Assembly: GCA_039881145.1 (NCBI GenBank)
Contig: JAYKKI010000052.1
Location: 13,686,501-13,750,500, forward strand
Origin: Druceiella hillmani
Lineage: Eukaryota > Arthropoda > Insecta > Lepidoptera > Hepialidae
DNA: 64,000 nucleotides
Direction: 5' to 3'
Shown here: positions 48,593-59,489 of the stretch, in pieces
Layout of the letters: the number at the start of each line of letters is the position of its first letter
Numbering within the stretch: the stretch's first letter is position 1
Notes under the pieces: model-generated
Databases searched by the model: none
Told to the model about the DNA's origin: nothing
The model's input: only the letters and a program-made list of their open reading frames with translations
Made by a program: the position numbers and the translations under genes

Positions 48593-49056
48593 ACTAGAAG
48601 CTCGGTAGCAAAGCAATATATAAACCGAGTGACTCTAACTTTACAAAACTGATTTCCGTACGCCAAGTAGCTTTACTCTCGACCAAATTCAGAAATTTCC
48701 AGTTATTCCAATACGCAGATACGCATTAAAATAGTCTAATACATTTTAATTTTAATGTTTCAATAATTAATATTATTCCGACAAATTTCGCAATGCGAAC
48801 ATGCTCGTGTTTTAATTTAGTTTACAACCACAAAATCCGTAGTCAAGGATTCAAACCTATTACGTTTTCGTAGTGTCTGTATGTTTTAAGACATCCTCTC
48901 GAAATAATGCAAATTTAGGGCGGAGTCTGTGTGGCATTATTAGTGCATTAGTTTAGGGTAAGGGAAGTTTATTTTTGGAAAGGTAATTTTTACAGGCTTT
49001 TAGTTTAATTATATGGGAAAGCTCTTTAAACATGAATAGATTGTGTTACGTCGAAT

Positions 49057-49743
49057 TTAACCGTTTTAGTGCCATAGTTTTTCACACATATATTTTTAAA
49101 AATGCCAAAGAAATTTTTGTTATTGATATCATTTACCCTTGTCTCGAAAAAAAACAAAAAAACAGTATCTCTTTAAAAAATTATCCAATTTTAATAATTT
49201 CTGCGATGTTTTCTTAATAAAAACTTGTACAAGGATAATAAATACAAACAAAAATTATGGAAATATATATTGCGAACAAAAATTATAACAAAAACTGAAA
49301 TCAAGGTCACATCGTATTTTCGCAGCCCGGTACATCCTCCGTATCAGCAAAATAATTGTTTTCGTCACTATTATCATTATTACTCAAAGTTAGCATTACG
49401 CCAAATTGTGAGCGCACCACAATGTCGCTCTTACTATCACTTTCTTCACAACTTGATAAACGATCATTTTCACTCGAATTATTTTCGTATTCCGACATTA
49501 TGGGTTAAAATTAAACATTATGGGTTTTCTTTTCCTGGATCCTTCTTATATTGTAATTAATAATAATATTATAATTTGTACTTTATGTAACAGGTAGAAA
49601 GATAAAAAATTAGCGATGCGTGCGGCGACCTCCCCTACCGCGCGCTAAACAGCAACTGATTTCGCAAGCGCCATCGCGATCGTGGCAAATTTATTTAGTA
49701 CGCGCACGAGCGCGATGGCGCTCGTCGGCACTCAAACGGTTAA
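49057..49743 (-). mobile_element. Short piggyBac-like element with TTAA duplications
   Basis: TTAA at 49057-49060 is followed by CCGTTTTAGTGCC (49061-49073). The opposite end is GGCACTCAAACGG (49727-49739) followed by TTAA (49740-49743). The two 13-bp ends are inverted complements at 12 of 13 positions, and TTAA is the target always duplicated by the piggyBac superfamily. A subterminal inverted pair, GCGCCATCGCG at 49668-49678 and CGCGATGGCGC at 49711-49721, lies near the right end. At 679 bp it is far shorter than an autonomous copy (usually over 2 kb), so it is an internal-deletion derivative that needed a transposase from elsewhere to move. Confidence 0.85.
49307..49498 (-). pseudogene. 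N-terminal piece of piggyBac-type transposase
   Basis: Inside the element, a 63-codon minus-strand frame starts MSEYENNSSENDRLSSCEES and stays acidic and serine-rich (DNSDENNYFADTED), as piggyBac transposases do in their first 60-100 residues. It stops at 49307, before any part of the DDD catalytic core. The identification rests on location (just inside the TIR after a plausible leader), acidic composition and the element's ends; no catalytic motif is present. Confidence 0.6.
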
Positions 49744-50386
49744 ACGTACTGAATGCAGAAACTTTTAACATGCTGTCGTTCAAGTGTTTTTCATACGGGT
49801 CGTATTCACTTAGACATTTAAGTAAAATATACATGATATTTTAGTAGATTTATAATGGAAAATAAGATTGGAAAATGGAAGCTAAGAACTTAGTACCTCG
49901 TAAAAAATAAAATTTTTTCATTGTTGATAAAATAATTGTGAAATACGTCATTCAAGTTCATTTCAATATAAACTAGAGTTTCGTAGTTATCAATATATCT
50001 TAAAATGTTTTAATTCAAATTAACCGAGTTTACTTTCGTCAAAAAAATCTTGAAGACTGAAAAATCTTCAACACTTTTTAAGATTTTTCAAATTGCAATT
50101 AAAAAATTACAATTGACGTTGCAAGCCTGACGTTTCAAAGTCGGTATTTTAATAATTGTAAATACTAGTTTTTAATAATTACTAGAATACATAAAACTAC
50201 TGAAGACATAATATTAAAAATATCTTTACGAGCAGTCCACATTCCAAAAAATTAATCTCGTGAGAGATTTATAAACATTATTCCAACCCTCTGTTTTATA
50301 TATTTATGTGTGTTTTTTGTACATTTTTTTATAAATATAAACTTATTTAAGCTATAAATAATTTCTTTAAAAAACTTTTATTTGTA
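49744..50386. other. AT-rich stretch, nothing recognised
   Basis: No frame or tandem structure seen. Confidence 0.5.
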
Positions 50387-50691
50387 TGATCAATCAATTT
50401 TTAATGTTTATAATTATAAGGGAAATCTCCCCTGATAATGTAATGCGGCAAGCGAAAATGTATAACAATTTTCCTTAATTAATTTTAAAATACCAAAAAC
50501 TGTATGAAAATACTCCCATAATTTTTAAACTTATGAAGAAATCGACAATATAAGCATATGTACATATGAACAAGTTTAGACTGTACGTACTTAAATCGTA
50601 TACTTTTGTGAGACATACAAAACTGAGTCTAAATTGCTCTTGAGAATATTTAATCAAACAAACAAAATCTGCAATAAACTGCACGTAATAT
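50387..50691. repeat. Segmental duplication, copy A
   Basis: Matches 51016-51320 in the same orientation. Shared landmarks are ATAAGGGAAATCTCCCCTGA, CGGCAAGCGAAAATGTATAA, CATATGTACATATGAA and TTGCTCTTGAGAATATTTAA. Identity looks near 90%. Minus-strand frames in both copies are similar because the copies are similar; I see no domain in them. Confidence 0.93.
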
Positions 50692-51015
50692 CGCCCTTCT
50701 GTCCGTATAGTATTTTACAGGTTTATAATTTTTTAAATTTATAATTGTTTATAAATTTATAACTCTCACTTATTCTCAAATATTTCTCATAAGTAAATTT
50801 TTTATACGGAAAGAAACAATTTTACTATAACTTAAATTTAAAAATAAACGTAAATAATATTTAGGATGAAAATGTGAAAAGACAATTATGGAAGTAGACA
50901 AAATTAGATAATTATAGTATGTTTTGTGCGATAATCAAGTTTGGGTCAGAACCAAACATTTGTTTCTTTACTAAAACCTTTAAACTGAAACCTAAGGATC
51001 TGTGCAAATTTTTTG

Positions 51016-51320
51016 ATCAATTAATTTTAAATATTTATAATTATAAGGGAAATCTCCCCTGATAATGCAACGCGGCAAGCGAAAATGTATAACAATTTTC
51101 CTTAATTAATTGTCATATATTGAAAACTATATGAAAATACCTCCCATAATGTTTAAACTTATGATGAAATCAACAAAATAAGCATATGTACATATGAAAA
51201 AGTTTAGATTGTACGTACTTAAATCGTATGCTTTTGTGGGATATACAAAAATGAGTCTAAATTGCTCTTGAGAATATTTAAACAAACAAACAACATCTCC
51301 AATAAACTGGACGTAATAAA
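51016..51320. repeat. Segmental duplication, copy B
   Basis: Second copy of the 305-bp block at 50387, offset by about 629 bp. The sequence between the copies (50692-51015) is AT-rich with nothing recognised. The two copies may be two insertions of one mobile element or a local duplication. Confidence 0.93.
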
Positions 51321-52876
51321 TGTTATAAAATAATTTTAAAAACCCTTCCAATACTATTCCCCACACACTATAAACAATTGACAATATCTGGCTTGCATCT
51401 CATTAACGTCATTCTGTCTTCGCATAACATTCACATTGGCAAGGAATAGCTGGATATTTGTATATGCGAGTTTGTACGATTGTTGAAGGTTGACGAAGGA
51501 TATGAGTTTGAATGAAAGAGTAATCCGATATATGGTAATGTCATATGACGTATTATTCAATCATTTATATGTATATTAACTATAAGTTGTTGAATACGAT
51601 AAAAAACAACGAAGGAAAGATATTTTAAAAGTTGTTCGGTGATTAGCTGGAGTTTAATAAGATCTTATTTTGGTAGGTCTATATAATATGCTTTGTATAT
51701 CTGATTTAAGTATAGCAGATAAACGGCTAACTAATAAATGCAACCGATTATGTTTTTGGTCTTTTTATTTAATACGGTGAAAGAGGTTTCTCATTTCCTC
51801 TGAAGTACGTGTCTGTTCGACGGCATCGAATCGAATGCGGGAATCATTAGATATTTCCCACCAAGTTGGGATAACTTAGGAAAAATGACCTCATTTCAAT
51901 AAAAATATAGTCAAAATATACATGAGGTAAGTAATTCATTGAAATGCTAAATGGGAATTGAAAATAACTATATCAAACCAATTGTTTCTTCGATTTGATT
52001 AAGATTTGTATTAATACTACTTTGGTCACATTACGAATGTTTATGCCATTAGATAACAGGACCTGCAAACAACTGTTTCTCTTTATTTTAAAGCTTCTTA
52101 GTTTTCAAAAAGTCACATTGATGATAAAATTAGTACTAGAATAATATTATAAATGGTTTCCAATTCATTAACTGCTTTATTTTAGTAGCAATTCGTGAAT
52201 AAACTATCCAAAAATTTATGTAAATAAAATTTAATCTATTTTCCTTAAATTAATCAAAACATTCGTTAATTTCTGCACGTCTGAGAAAATAAGTTTAATA
52301 TTTTCTATGTAGATTTATCACTGAGTTACATTCCAAATTAATTTAAAATTGGTATAAAACTGTGATCTAACCCTACAGGTCTATTTCTAAATAAAAAAAA
52401 TCAACAACTAAATTAAGAACCAGCAAACTAGGTGGAAGTTTATAGGTGGTAATTTATCTAAAAATAAATTTTATTTTTTAGAAAATTATTCTTAAAATAG
52501 ATAAAAGATTTCAAAACCACCGAATGAAAAGATATGAAGATCTAACTAATAAATCTCTTTCAATAAATGTCTTTTCATTTAATACGGGGAAAAAGGTTTA
52601 TGTATCACTGTATACTGACTACTAAAAAAACTAAGAAATTCATGCTCTGCCAACTCTCCCAACTCAAACCTGAATTCTCATATATTTTCACCACATAGTT
52701 TGTAGACAGCCTGACAATGTAGATAAGCTAGTTGTTGTAGGAAAATTGATGGTAAAAATTTCAAAGTCGCTCGTGTGATAAAGGCAAAATCATCAAAGGA
52801 CTCCTTAACACTGCCGCCCTGAAATAAGCCAAAGACTGAATAGCACGGAGGTAGCTTTATTGCAGATTTTAGAGTT
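51321..52876. other. AT-rich stretch with a dispersed family
   Basis: ATTTAATACGGTGAAAGAGG (about 51770) with ACGTGTCTGTTCGACGGCAT and CGAATGCGGGAATCA (51808-51850) recurs in parts: ATTTAATACGGGGAAAAAGG at about 52578, and ACGTGCCTGTTTGGCGGCAT with CGAATGGCAGAATCA at about 54765. I do not know this family. No gene is recognised; 52690-52860 is GC-richer. Confidence 0.5.
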
Positions 52877-52958
52877 TAATTATTGCAGATTGTACCCATA
52901 TTGGAGCGCTTGCAAGAGGTTGCAAGCGCACCGATATGGGCACAATCTGTAATAATTA
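52877..52958. ncRNA. Long, GC-anchored hairpin (candidate small-RNA source)
   Basis: Arms of 39 bases, 52877-52915 and 52920-52958, separated by only GAGG. They pair at 35 of 39 positions by Watson-Crick rules, with two further G.T pairs and two mismatches. The inner stem GCGCTTGCAA/TTGCAAGCGC is GC-rich. It could be an unusual pre-miRNA, a hairpin siRNA source, or a fold-back transposon remnant. Confidence 0.4.
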
Positions 52959-53474
52959 AAATGCGATAAAGAAGAAGAATTATACTGTCCGCAATAACTT
53001 TACAATTTAACACTTTGTATGAGTTACTTTCTATTCATTTATATGCTACATTTTCATGAAAGAAACAATGTTTGGAGAAATTGGAGAACTACAACATGGA
53101 AATATATCATTACGATGCAACTGAATATGTTTGAGGAGTAAAAGTTATAAATGTAATATAATCTGTTTCTAATTTTCTTTGAATACTTATGATAAATGCT
53201 GGTTGGACTGTGATCCTTTAAACTGTATTCAGTTATTAGTGGCATACACTTATAAATATTATTCCCATATGCTAAAGCCATGCGCCAGACCTATTTTGTA
53301 AATTTTTGGAAAGTTCTAGGCACTTTGGTAATTGGTAATTTTCGTAATGATTCACAGTGCTCACTTAACATCAACCTTTGGAACTTTTTTGCCAGATTCC
53401 CCGCGGTAGTCGAACCAGTTATTAAGTCAGAAAGTTCAAATATTTTTCAACAAACATTTATGTTACCTAACATC

Positions 53475-53555
53475 TGATATAGACACATTCCTAATATCTA
53501 ACTGTGAGATTTTAATTAAATTTCACAGTTAGATATTAGGAATGTGTCTATATCA
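53475..53555. repeat. 81-bp palindrome with 33-bp perfect arms
   Basis: TGATATAGACACATTCCTAA and the following 13 bases (53475-53507) are exactly complemented at 53523-53555. The 15-base centre holds TTTAATTAAA, itself a palindrome. Zero mismatches in 33 bp implies a recent inverted duplication or strong correction. Confidence 0.95.
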
Positions 53556-53807
53556 CATTATAGCATTTAATCCTAAATGACCTATCTGATTTCGATCAAC
53601 TGCTAAAAACCTTAACTGATAACTTAAATTATACAACGTTAGTCAGCGTATTTCCATACAATGTATTCTTTTAAGTGGCTTCACCATTTTGTAACCGTTT
53701 TAATTAAAGTTCACCTATGATAAATACTTTTATTGCGAGTAGTTAACTAGGAAGATATGGGATTCCTGCATCTTTATGACGATAAGTCTAAAATTAGGAC
53801 GCCTTCA

Positions 53808-53811
<4 letters not shown>

Positions 53812-53873
<62 letters not shown>

Positions 53874-53882
53874 ATATATATA
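53812..53882. repeat. (TA)n microsatellite
   Basis: Pure TA for about 60 bases ending in TCTATATATA. Confidence 0.97.
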
Positions 53883-54577
53883 GAGTTAAGTTCTATCTCT
53901 TTCCAAAGAAACATGATTTTGTTTCTGAAATCTAGACGCATCTTAAATTACTACCATCTCTGAAGAATGCGATCTGCATATAGTTGTATTTGTTTTCGAT
54001 ATTTTGAATAATTAAAATTATCAAATTATCTAATTCTACTCAAATTTACTCCTAGTCTAGACTATACCAAAACTTATTCTTCTTAACTTAAAAGTTTACT
54101 TCGTTCCCTAAGTTTTAGACTTAAAAGTTTTCTTCGTTCCCTAATAATGCCCTTTTTCACTTCCCCCGTTTTGTTCAAACTGCAAAACTTTGATTATCGG
54201 TTAGGTTCTTATACTCGTCTTCTATGAATATATTTCAGGATAGTCTGAAAAATCCTACCTCCCATGATCCCTGTATCTACAGTCCCTTAATTCTATTTTG
54301 CACCTTTTCCTTAACTAAATTATATCAATGTTTAAAATTTATTCTGTGCACAGCTTAATCCATTTTCTTTTCCCGAATTGATATTATATAAAAATTTTTG
54401 AAATATTTTAGTATCATTAAAATTGTCATTTTCTTCCACGGAAATAAATTTTCTTTTATAATATCCATTAGGATAGATATTTTGCCTCTTGTTGAATTGA
54501 AAAATAAATAAAAAATGCAATAATTATTGAAAAATTCACTTTTTAAATGTCTTATATGGTACAACAAACACACACAC

Positions 54578-54579
<2 letters not shown>
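53883..54579. other. AT-rich stretch with a 37-bp duplication
   Basis: ACTTAAAAGTTTACTTCGTT with CCCTAA (about 54086) is repeated as ACTTAAAAGTTTTCTTCGTT with CCCTAA (about 54119). Nothing coding. Confidence 0.55.

Positions 54580-54612
<33 letters not shown>
54580..54612. repeat. (TA)n microsatellite
   Basis: Short TA run preceded by CACACACACCC. Confidence 0.95.
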
Positions 54613-54618
<6 letters not shown>

Positions 54619-54815
54619 AGTAAGTATATATAATAGAAGAAGCCTGTTAAGCATAGGTTTCCTCAAAGAAAGATTATATATAGTCTTCGTAAAAAATATT
54701 CTGCATAATAAATACTTGGCAGTCTCATACCAACAGGAAATGGAGATATAATTTTCTCTGGAGAAACGTGCCTGTTTGGCGGCATTGAAACGAATGGCAG
54801 AATCAATAAGTATTT

Positions 54816-54851
54816 TCCTCCTTATTTATATTTTTGTATAAATAAGGAGGA
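54816..54851. repeat. Perfect 15-bp hairpin
   Basis: TCCTCCTTATTTATA (54816-54830) pairs exactly with TATAAATAAGGAGGA (54837-54851) across a 6-base loop. Confidence 0.92.
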
Positions 54852-55182
54852 TATACAAAAATATATCGTAATTGTTCCATTGTCTACGACAACACAGCGG
54901 CAATTTTACACTAGCGCAGTAAAGCAGATTTGCATTGAAGATAAATCATGCAGATTATTTCAATTATTTTTTTTTGTAAAAAGATTACATATTTATACAA
55001 ATTTAAGTAGTTTTGGTGAGAGTCTTATGATAGAATTCTGAACAGCTTAGAGCTCGTTAATTTATTATTAGCCCGACCCACTTTGTTCGAGCAAAACTAC
55101 ATTTATTTCATTCACGTTTTTATATAATCGTTATTTACGGTTAAAAGATTTTCTAAAAACGCTGAAATAGGGATATTTTTGG

Positions 55183-55220
55183 AAATTTGTGTTTAGAAAT
55201 GAGAGTCTAAACACAAATTT
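55183..55220. repeat. Perfect 15-bp hairpin
   Basis: AAATTTGTGTTTAGA (55183-55197) pairs exactly with TCTAAACACAAATTT (55206-55220) across an 8-base loop. The interval to 55992 is otherwise AT-rich with nothing recognised. Confidence 0.92.
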
Positions 55221-55992
55221 ACATTACTAAATTATTTAAAAGTTCCCGTAGAAATTTCTACCTAAAAGTGCACATGGTTTACATGTTTATAAGATCAAGA
55301 AATTATTCACCACGGATATGTCAGTTCATGTTTTATACAGCTATCCTGGCTTTTGATGTTTCACCCTTTTGTGCAATGTTTAAGAAATATCCATAAATGT
55401 TTGTGATAAGATAAATATAAAAACATGATGTAAAGGGATTATGTCACTTTATATCATGCCACTCAATTCTGTACCGTTTGTTACAACTGAAATTGCACTA
55501 TAAAACTCAAGTGACTACCGGAATCATGAAAAACTATCGGAATCATGGAAGAGCTGAGTGCAACAGAGCTATTTTTTTTGTTTTAGCTGAAGGCAAATCC
55601 TTATTGCGCACCTAATTTCTAAAGGTGAATTTGATTAAAAAAACTAACCAAGTACGATACGGACTAGCGCACAAAGGGTTATATAGCACAAAACATTATT
55701 AAACTTAAAAGTTTTTGTTTCTCAAAGATACTGTGAAAAACAAAGTTATTACTGCGGTCGGTACCAAAAATATCTCGTATATCAGAAAATACATAAGATA
55801 TCTTATCCAAGCCAATTTTCATTCAAAGTTTATTTTAAGTTTTACTACCTTCATTAAATAATTTGTTTAATATATTACGCACTTTAGTTGAAAAGGCGAA
55901 CTTTTTAAGCATTTAGAAACCATATCACACCAGCTATTGACTTAAAAAAAAGTTATTTCGGAACCCCCATAAATTTTTAAGACGAAAAAAAA

Positions 55993-56342
55993 TTAAATCA
56001 TTCTAAACTCTTGTTTAAATTAAGTCATTCTAAACTCTTGTCTATATTTAATCATACTAAACTCTTGTTTAAATTAAACTATTTTAAACTCTTGTTTAAA
56101 TTAACCATTCTAAACTTACATAAAATCATTCTAAACTCTTGTTTAAATTAAGTCTTTCTAAACTCTTGTCTAAGTTGAATCATTCTAAACTCTTTTTTAA
56201 ATTAAACCATTCTAAACTTTTGTTTACATTAACAATTCCAAACTCTTATTTACATAAAATCATTCTAAACTCCTGTTTCAGTTAAATCATTCTGAACTCT
56301 TCTTTAAATTAAATCTTTCTAAACTCTTGTTAAAATTAAAGC
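55993..56342. repeat. ~28-bp tandem array
   Basis: About 12 diverged units built on CATTCTAAACTCTTGTTTAA plus ATTAA. Several units are shortened and variants such as ACTCTTTTTTAA and ACTCCTGTTTCA show it is old. Confidence 0.93.
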
Positions 56343-57335
56343 ATCGGCAATATAAATATTTGAAACCAACGTTAATTTTCCGAGAGTGCCTATTGCTTCT
56401 TCTTTTTTCCACCCTTGTTCTATTTATTTTTCTTCTATTTTTCTCCACATTTTTTTTCACAAAATGATGAGTTTTCTCATGCGTTCCAATGTATATTTTT
56501 TATTTAGCATTTTTTCATCTTCGCGTTTAAGCAATTTCACTTTGCATAATAGTTTGTTTTAATTGTACGGAAAAATTGCCCCAATGTGTATATATACGAG
56601 AAAGCATTAATAAAAATGTATATAAACATCAATACCTAATACAAATAGGGACATAAAACTTTAAAAGCTAATATATATAAAATAAAAGTAATTCTTTGAT
56701 AAATTAAATTCTCCCATTTATTTTGTTATTTAAAAAAATTATTTTATGGAATAAATTACGTCTTTAATTACGTCACGTACATTTTTCTTTCTGAACAATT
56801 CCCTTTTTACTTTGTTTACTACGATCAATTAATGGAATTAACAAAATAACAATGTATATTTAAATGAATGTTTAGTTAGACACGAATTTAAAAGTTGTTT
56901 AACTTATTGCAGAACTCACTAGCGGCGGTACCAAAAATAATCAAATTAGTTTTACAACCTTATAACCTTCTCAATTAGCCGCCTTTTTATGGAAATAGGC
57001 CATAAAGAACCTTCATAAAATTTGACTCCATACTAGAGGGTGCTAACAAAGTTTCACGGTTATTAGCGGCGTTAACATCGCAGTGGAGCAATGAAAGTGT
57101 TAGTCTGCTCTCTTCTCTATAAAAAAGTTAATTTTAAAATTTCATGCTCTTCCATACCTTTACTTATATTTTTTAAATATATTAATAAACACTTGACACA
57201 GAAAATTTTCCCTAAAAAATTTAATATTAATTTCCGAAATTATTTATTATAATTACTAAGACGCATTATAATTAACGAAATCTACTAATGTTCGGATTAT
57301 ATGTATTTTTGTTGTAAAACGTCTAATAGCGCACT
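56343..57335. other. AT-rich stretch, nothing recognised
   Basis: No frame or tandem structure seen. Confidence 0.5.
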
Positions 57336-57530
57336 TGAATCACAGTTAAAATATTCGGATGGCACATCGCGTCTTGCTATTCGGCTAACTTCATACCTTG
57401 TCTCTTTCCGGTTTGATTACGCCCGCTTCGCGTCTTATCTGCGATTCGGCCAACTTCGCGTCTTGTCGGCTCTATTCGACTTAATTCGGCCAGCTTCGCG
57501 TCTTGTGGGCTCTTTCCGACTTAACGATTA
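57336..57530 (+). repeat. GC-rich degenerate repeat with an open frame
   Basis: The phrase CTTCGCGTCTT recurs at intervals of roughly 30-45 bases, with ATTCGGCCAACTTCGCGTC-type units and a CTCTTTCCGACTTAA tail. A 120-codon frame (57301-57663) stays open through it, giving repeated FRFDYARFASYLRFG-like residues. The regular phrase spacing suggests a tandem repeat rather than a gene, although the composition is quite foreign to this AT-rich window. Confidence 0.6.
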
Positions 57531-57913
57531 CGCTACACGTACTCTACTTTATGTATGTGCATTATTGTCATTTTCTAACGTTTACAACTTTCCTCGTTTA
57601 TGTCGGTGTATTGCATTGAACTATCTTAAATCGTTTATTAATTTAAACTATAAGTTACAATAATAAAAGTGACAGTGAAAAAAATAGCCTTTTCGCTTCT
57701 TCTAGACATCGCAGGGCGGTTCGATTCTTGTCACGAAAATAAAAACAATTGTTTTGTGATATTGAAATATGATTGATAAAATCTGAAAATATTGTGTAAA
57801 ACAGATCAAAGGTCTCACTATACGAAGTGGAGAAATATGTATGGGATATGATCATATACCACGTCTTCTTCTGGAGTGGTCTATTCAACCGATGACCTAA
57901 AATGATTGAGAAA

Positions 57914-58016
57914 AGATGAAAAGTAACACTTAAAATTTACCTATGTATATATATATATACATATATATATATATGTATCATACATATAGGTAAATGTTAA
58001 GTTTTAATTTTCATCT
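57914..58016. repeat. Imperfect inverted repeat with TA core
   Basis: GATGAAAAGTAACACTTAAA with ATTTACCTAT at the left is matched by its near-complement (ATAGGTAAATGTTAAG, then TTTTCATC) at the right, around a TA-rich centre at about 57945-57975. About 35 bp of arm carry a few mismatches. Confidence 0.8.
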
Positions 58017-58308
58017 ATTCACAATGAGATTTGTATTATTAGAATCTACCTGGAATTACTAAAGTTTTGAGTTTGTCTAGGGTTATTTTAATGTTTTCCT
58101 TTTGTTTACAAATGTCTCTATTTACCCTCAAAGCAATAGAAATTTTCGCATTCGAAAATATATTCGGAGGCATCTAGTGTTTAATTAAATTGTAATAATT
58201 TTGCTTGGAATATCGGTAAAAACAGAAAAAAGAGGGACCAAGTGGGAAAAAGACCTCACGCACTTAAGGGGTTCTGAATATTATCACATTATTGTTGTCG
58301 TTGCCTTG

Positions 58309-58497
58309 GTGTGTTGGGTTCAAGACACACGGCCTTTGACGATGTGGCGCACCGCGGGGACCCGGGTTCGACTCCCGGCCGTTCGTCGAACGGGGCTGGA
58401 CTGGTGTTATGGTTGGCTGAAGGAGATTGCTCTCGTAGCAAAACTCAGCCGTATTTATCAATTAGATACATTAAAGTAGATAAACAAACAAATTATC
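58309..58497 (+). mobile_element. tRNA-related SINE, copy 2
   Basis: B-box-like GGTTCGACTC at 58365-58374 within GACCCGGGTTCG and CCCGGCCG. Then come GGGGCTGGACTGGTGTTATG, GGTTGGCTGA, and GATTGCTCTCGTAGCAA, ending TCAATTAGATACATTAAAGT and an ACAAACAAA tail. Co-linear with copy 1 at 3232. The frames of 92, 80 and 65 codons across it are by-products of a non-coding element. Confidence 0.87.
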
Positions 58498-59041
58498 GTT
58501 TAAGCAAATATTTTGAAAATATAGAACAAAAATACAAAAAGCAAACAAATTAGTTGTCATTTAATTAGATATAGAATTATAAAGTAATAATTTTATTTTT
58601 TTTTCCTATATTCGTATCATGAAATCTTCCTTCGTACAAATTTCTAAGATTCTAGACCAACGGAATCCTTTGTAGTTTTGAAGAGTGGGTCTGCATAAAA
58701 CTATTAAATATTTGAAAGGGAATACCTTTTTATTGCATTTAGGGAAAATCTTGTATTTTATATAGAACTATGAAATCATAGATTTTAGTATTTTATATTA
58801 ATTTCAACCTGATACATTTTGATGTTTTTAAGAAAAAAGGTTTTAGCAGATATACAACCGAACTAAAAAGTGATACTGTAAGGGTTTTTCTTTTTTATTA
58901 TGATTTACGGAACCCTAAATAAAACAAAGAAAATAAATAAATATTTGCTTTTCCTATACATGTGTGTATTATGAAAATTTCCAGTAATGATAGTACTAAT
59001 TTTTGTCATAAAGTTATTTACCTAGTTAATATTCAATTGCA
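58498..59041. other. AT-rich stretch with a repeat phrase
   Basis: TTTACGGAACCCTAAATAAA at about 58902 resembles a phrase of the dispersed repeat found at 22.2 kb in other Lepidoptera. Nothing else is recognised. Confidence 0.4.
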
Positions 59042-59231
59042 ATGAATGATGGATTAAAGAAGATATTGATTGCTCCATTTATTATTATGGTTATAGTTTT
59101 ATCCATTTATAAAAGTCAGTATTTTACGCGAATTGCTCTTCTCAATAAAATAATAGATTATAATAGCTATATTGCATCTAATGGAATAAATTTCAACATA
59201 ATCATGATGGAGATAGTAAAACACCGTCAAG
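59042..59231 (+). CDS. Candidate short first exon, N-terminal membrane segment
   Basis: From ATG at 59042 the frame begins MNDGLKKILIAPFIIMVIVL and continues SIYKSQYFTRIALLNKI. A short basic N-terminus is followed by about 15 hydrophobic residues, the look of a signal anchor. At 59231 the frame meets CAAG|GTGAGT, a very good splice donor, after 63 codons plus one base; unspliced it would stop three codons later. No acceptor exon that continues it is recognised downstream in the window, so its partner may lie outside. A chance frame in AT-rich DNA is the main alternative, since lysine, isoleucine and asparagine dominate. Confidence 0.22.
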
Positions 59232-59489
59232 GTGAGTCTTGAAGTGTGCATAAAATGGGTTCTGTATTCGCTTATACTCCTTAAAATTTTTACTGTAAGT
59301 TAATAAAAATAAATTTAATGAAGTTTTCTAATCAAACGCTCATAACAATTATTCAATTATTTTTAGATGTTTGCAATCGATGATTCAACAATTAGTAAAA
59401 GACACATTTTGAATCACACCGAAATTTAAAATAACATATCAAAAACTAAAAAAACTGCAAAAAAAATAATTAAATAATAAATAAATGGC

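Noticed and set aside
49225..49560. A 111-codon plus-strand frame
   Set aside because: It lies opposite the acidic transposase start inside the piggyBac-like element and is a shadow of it.
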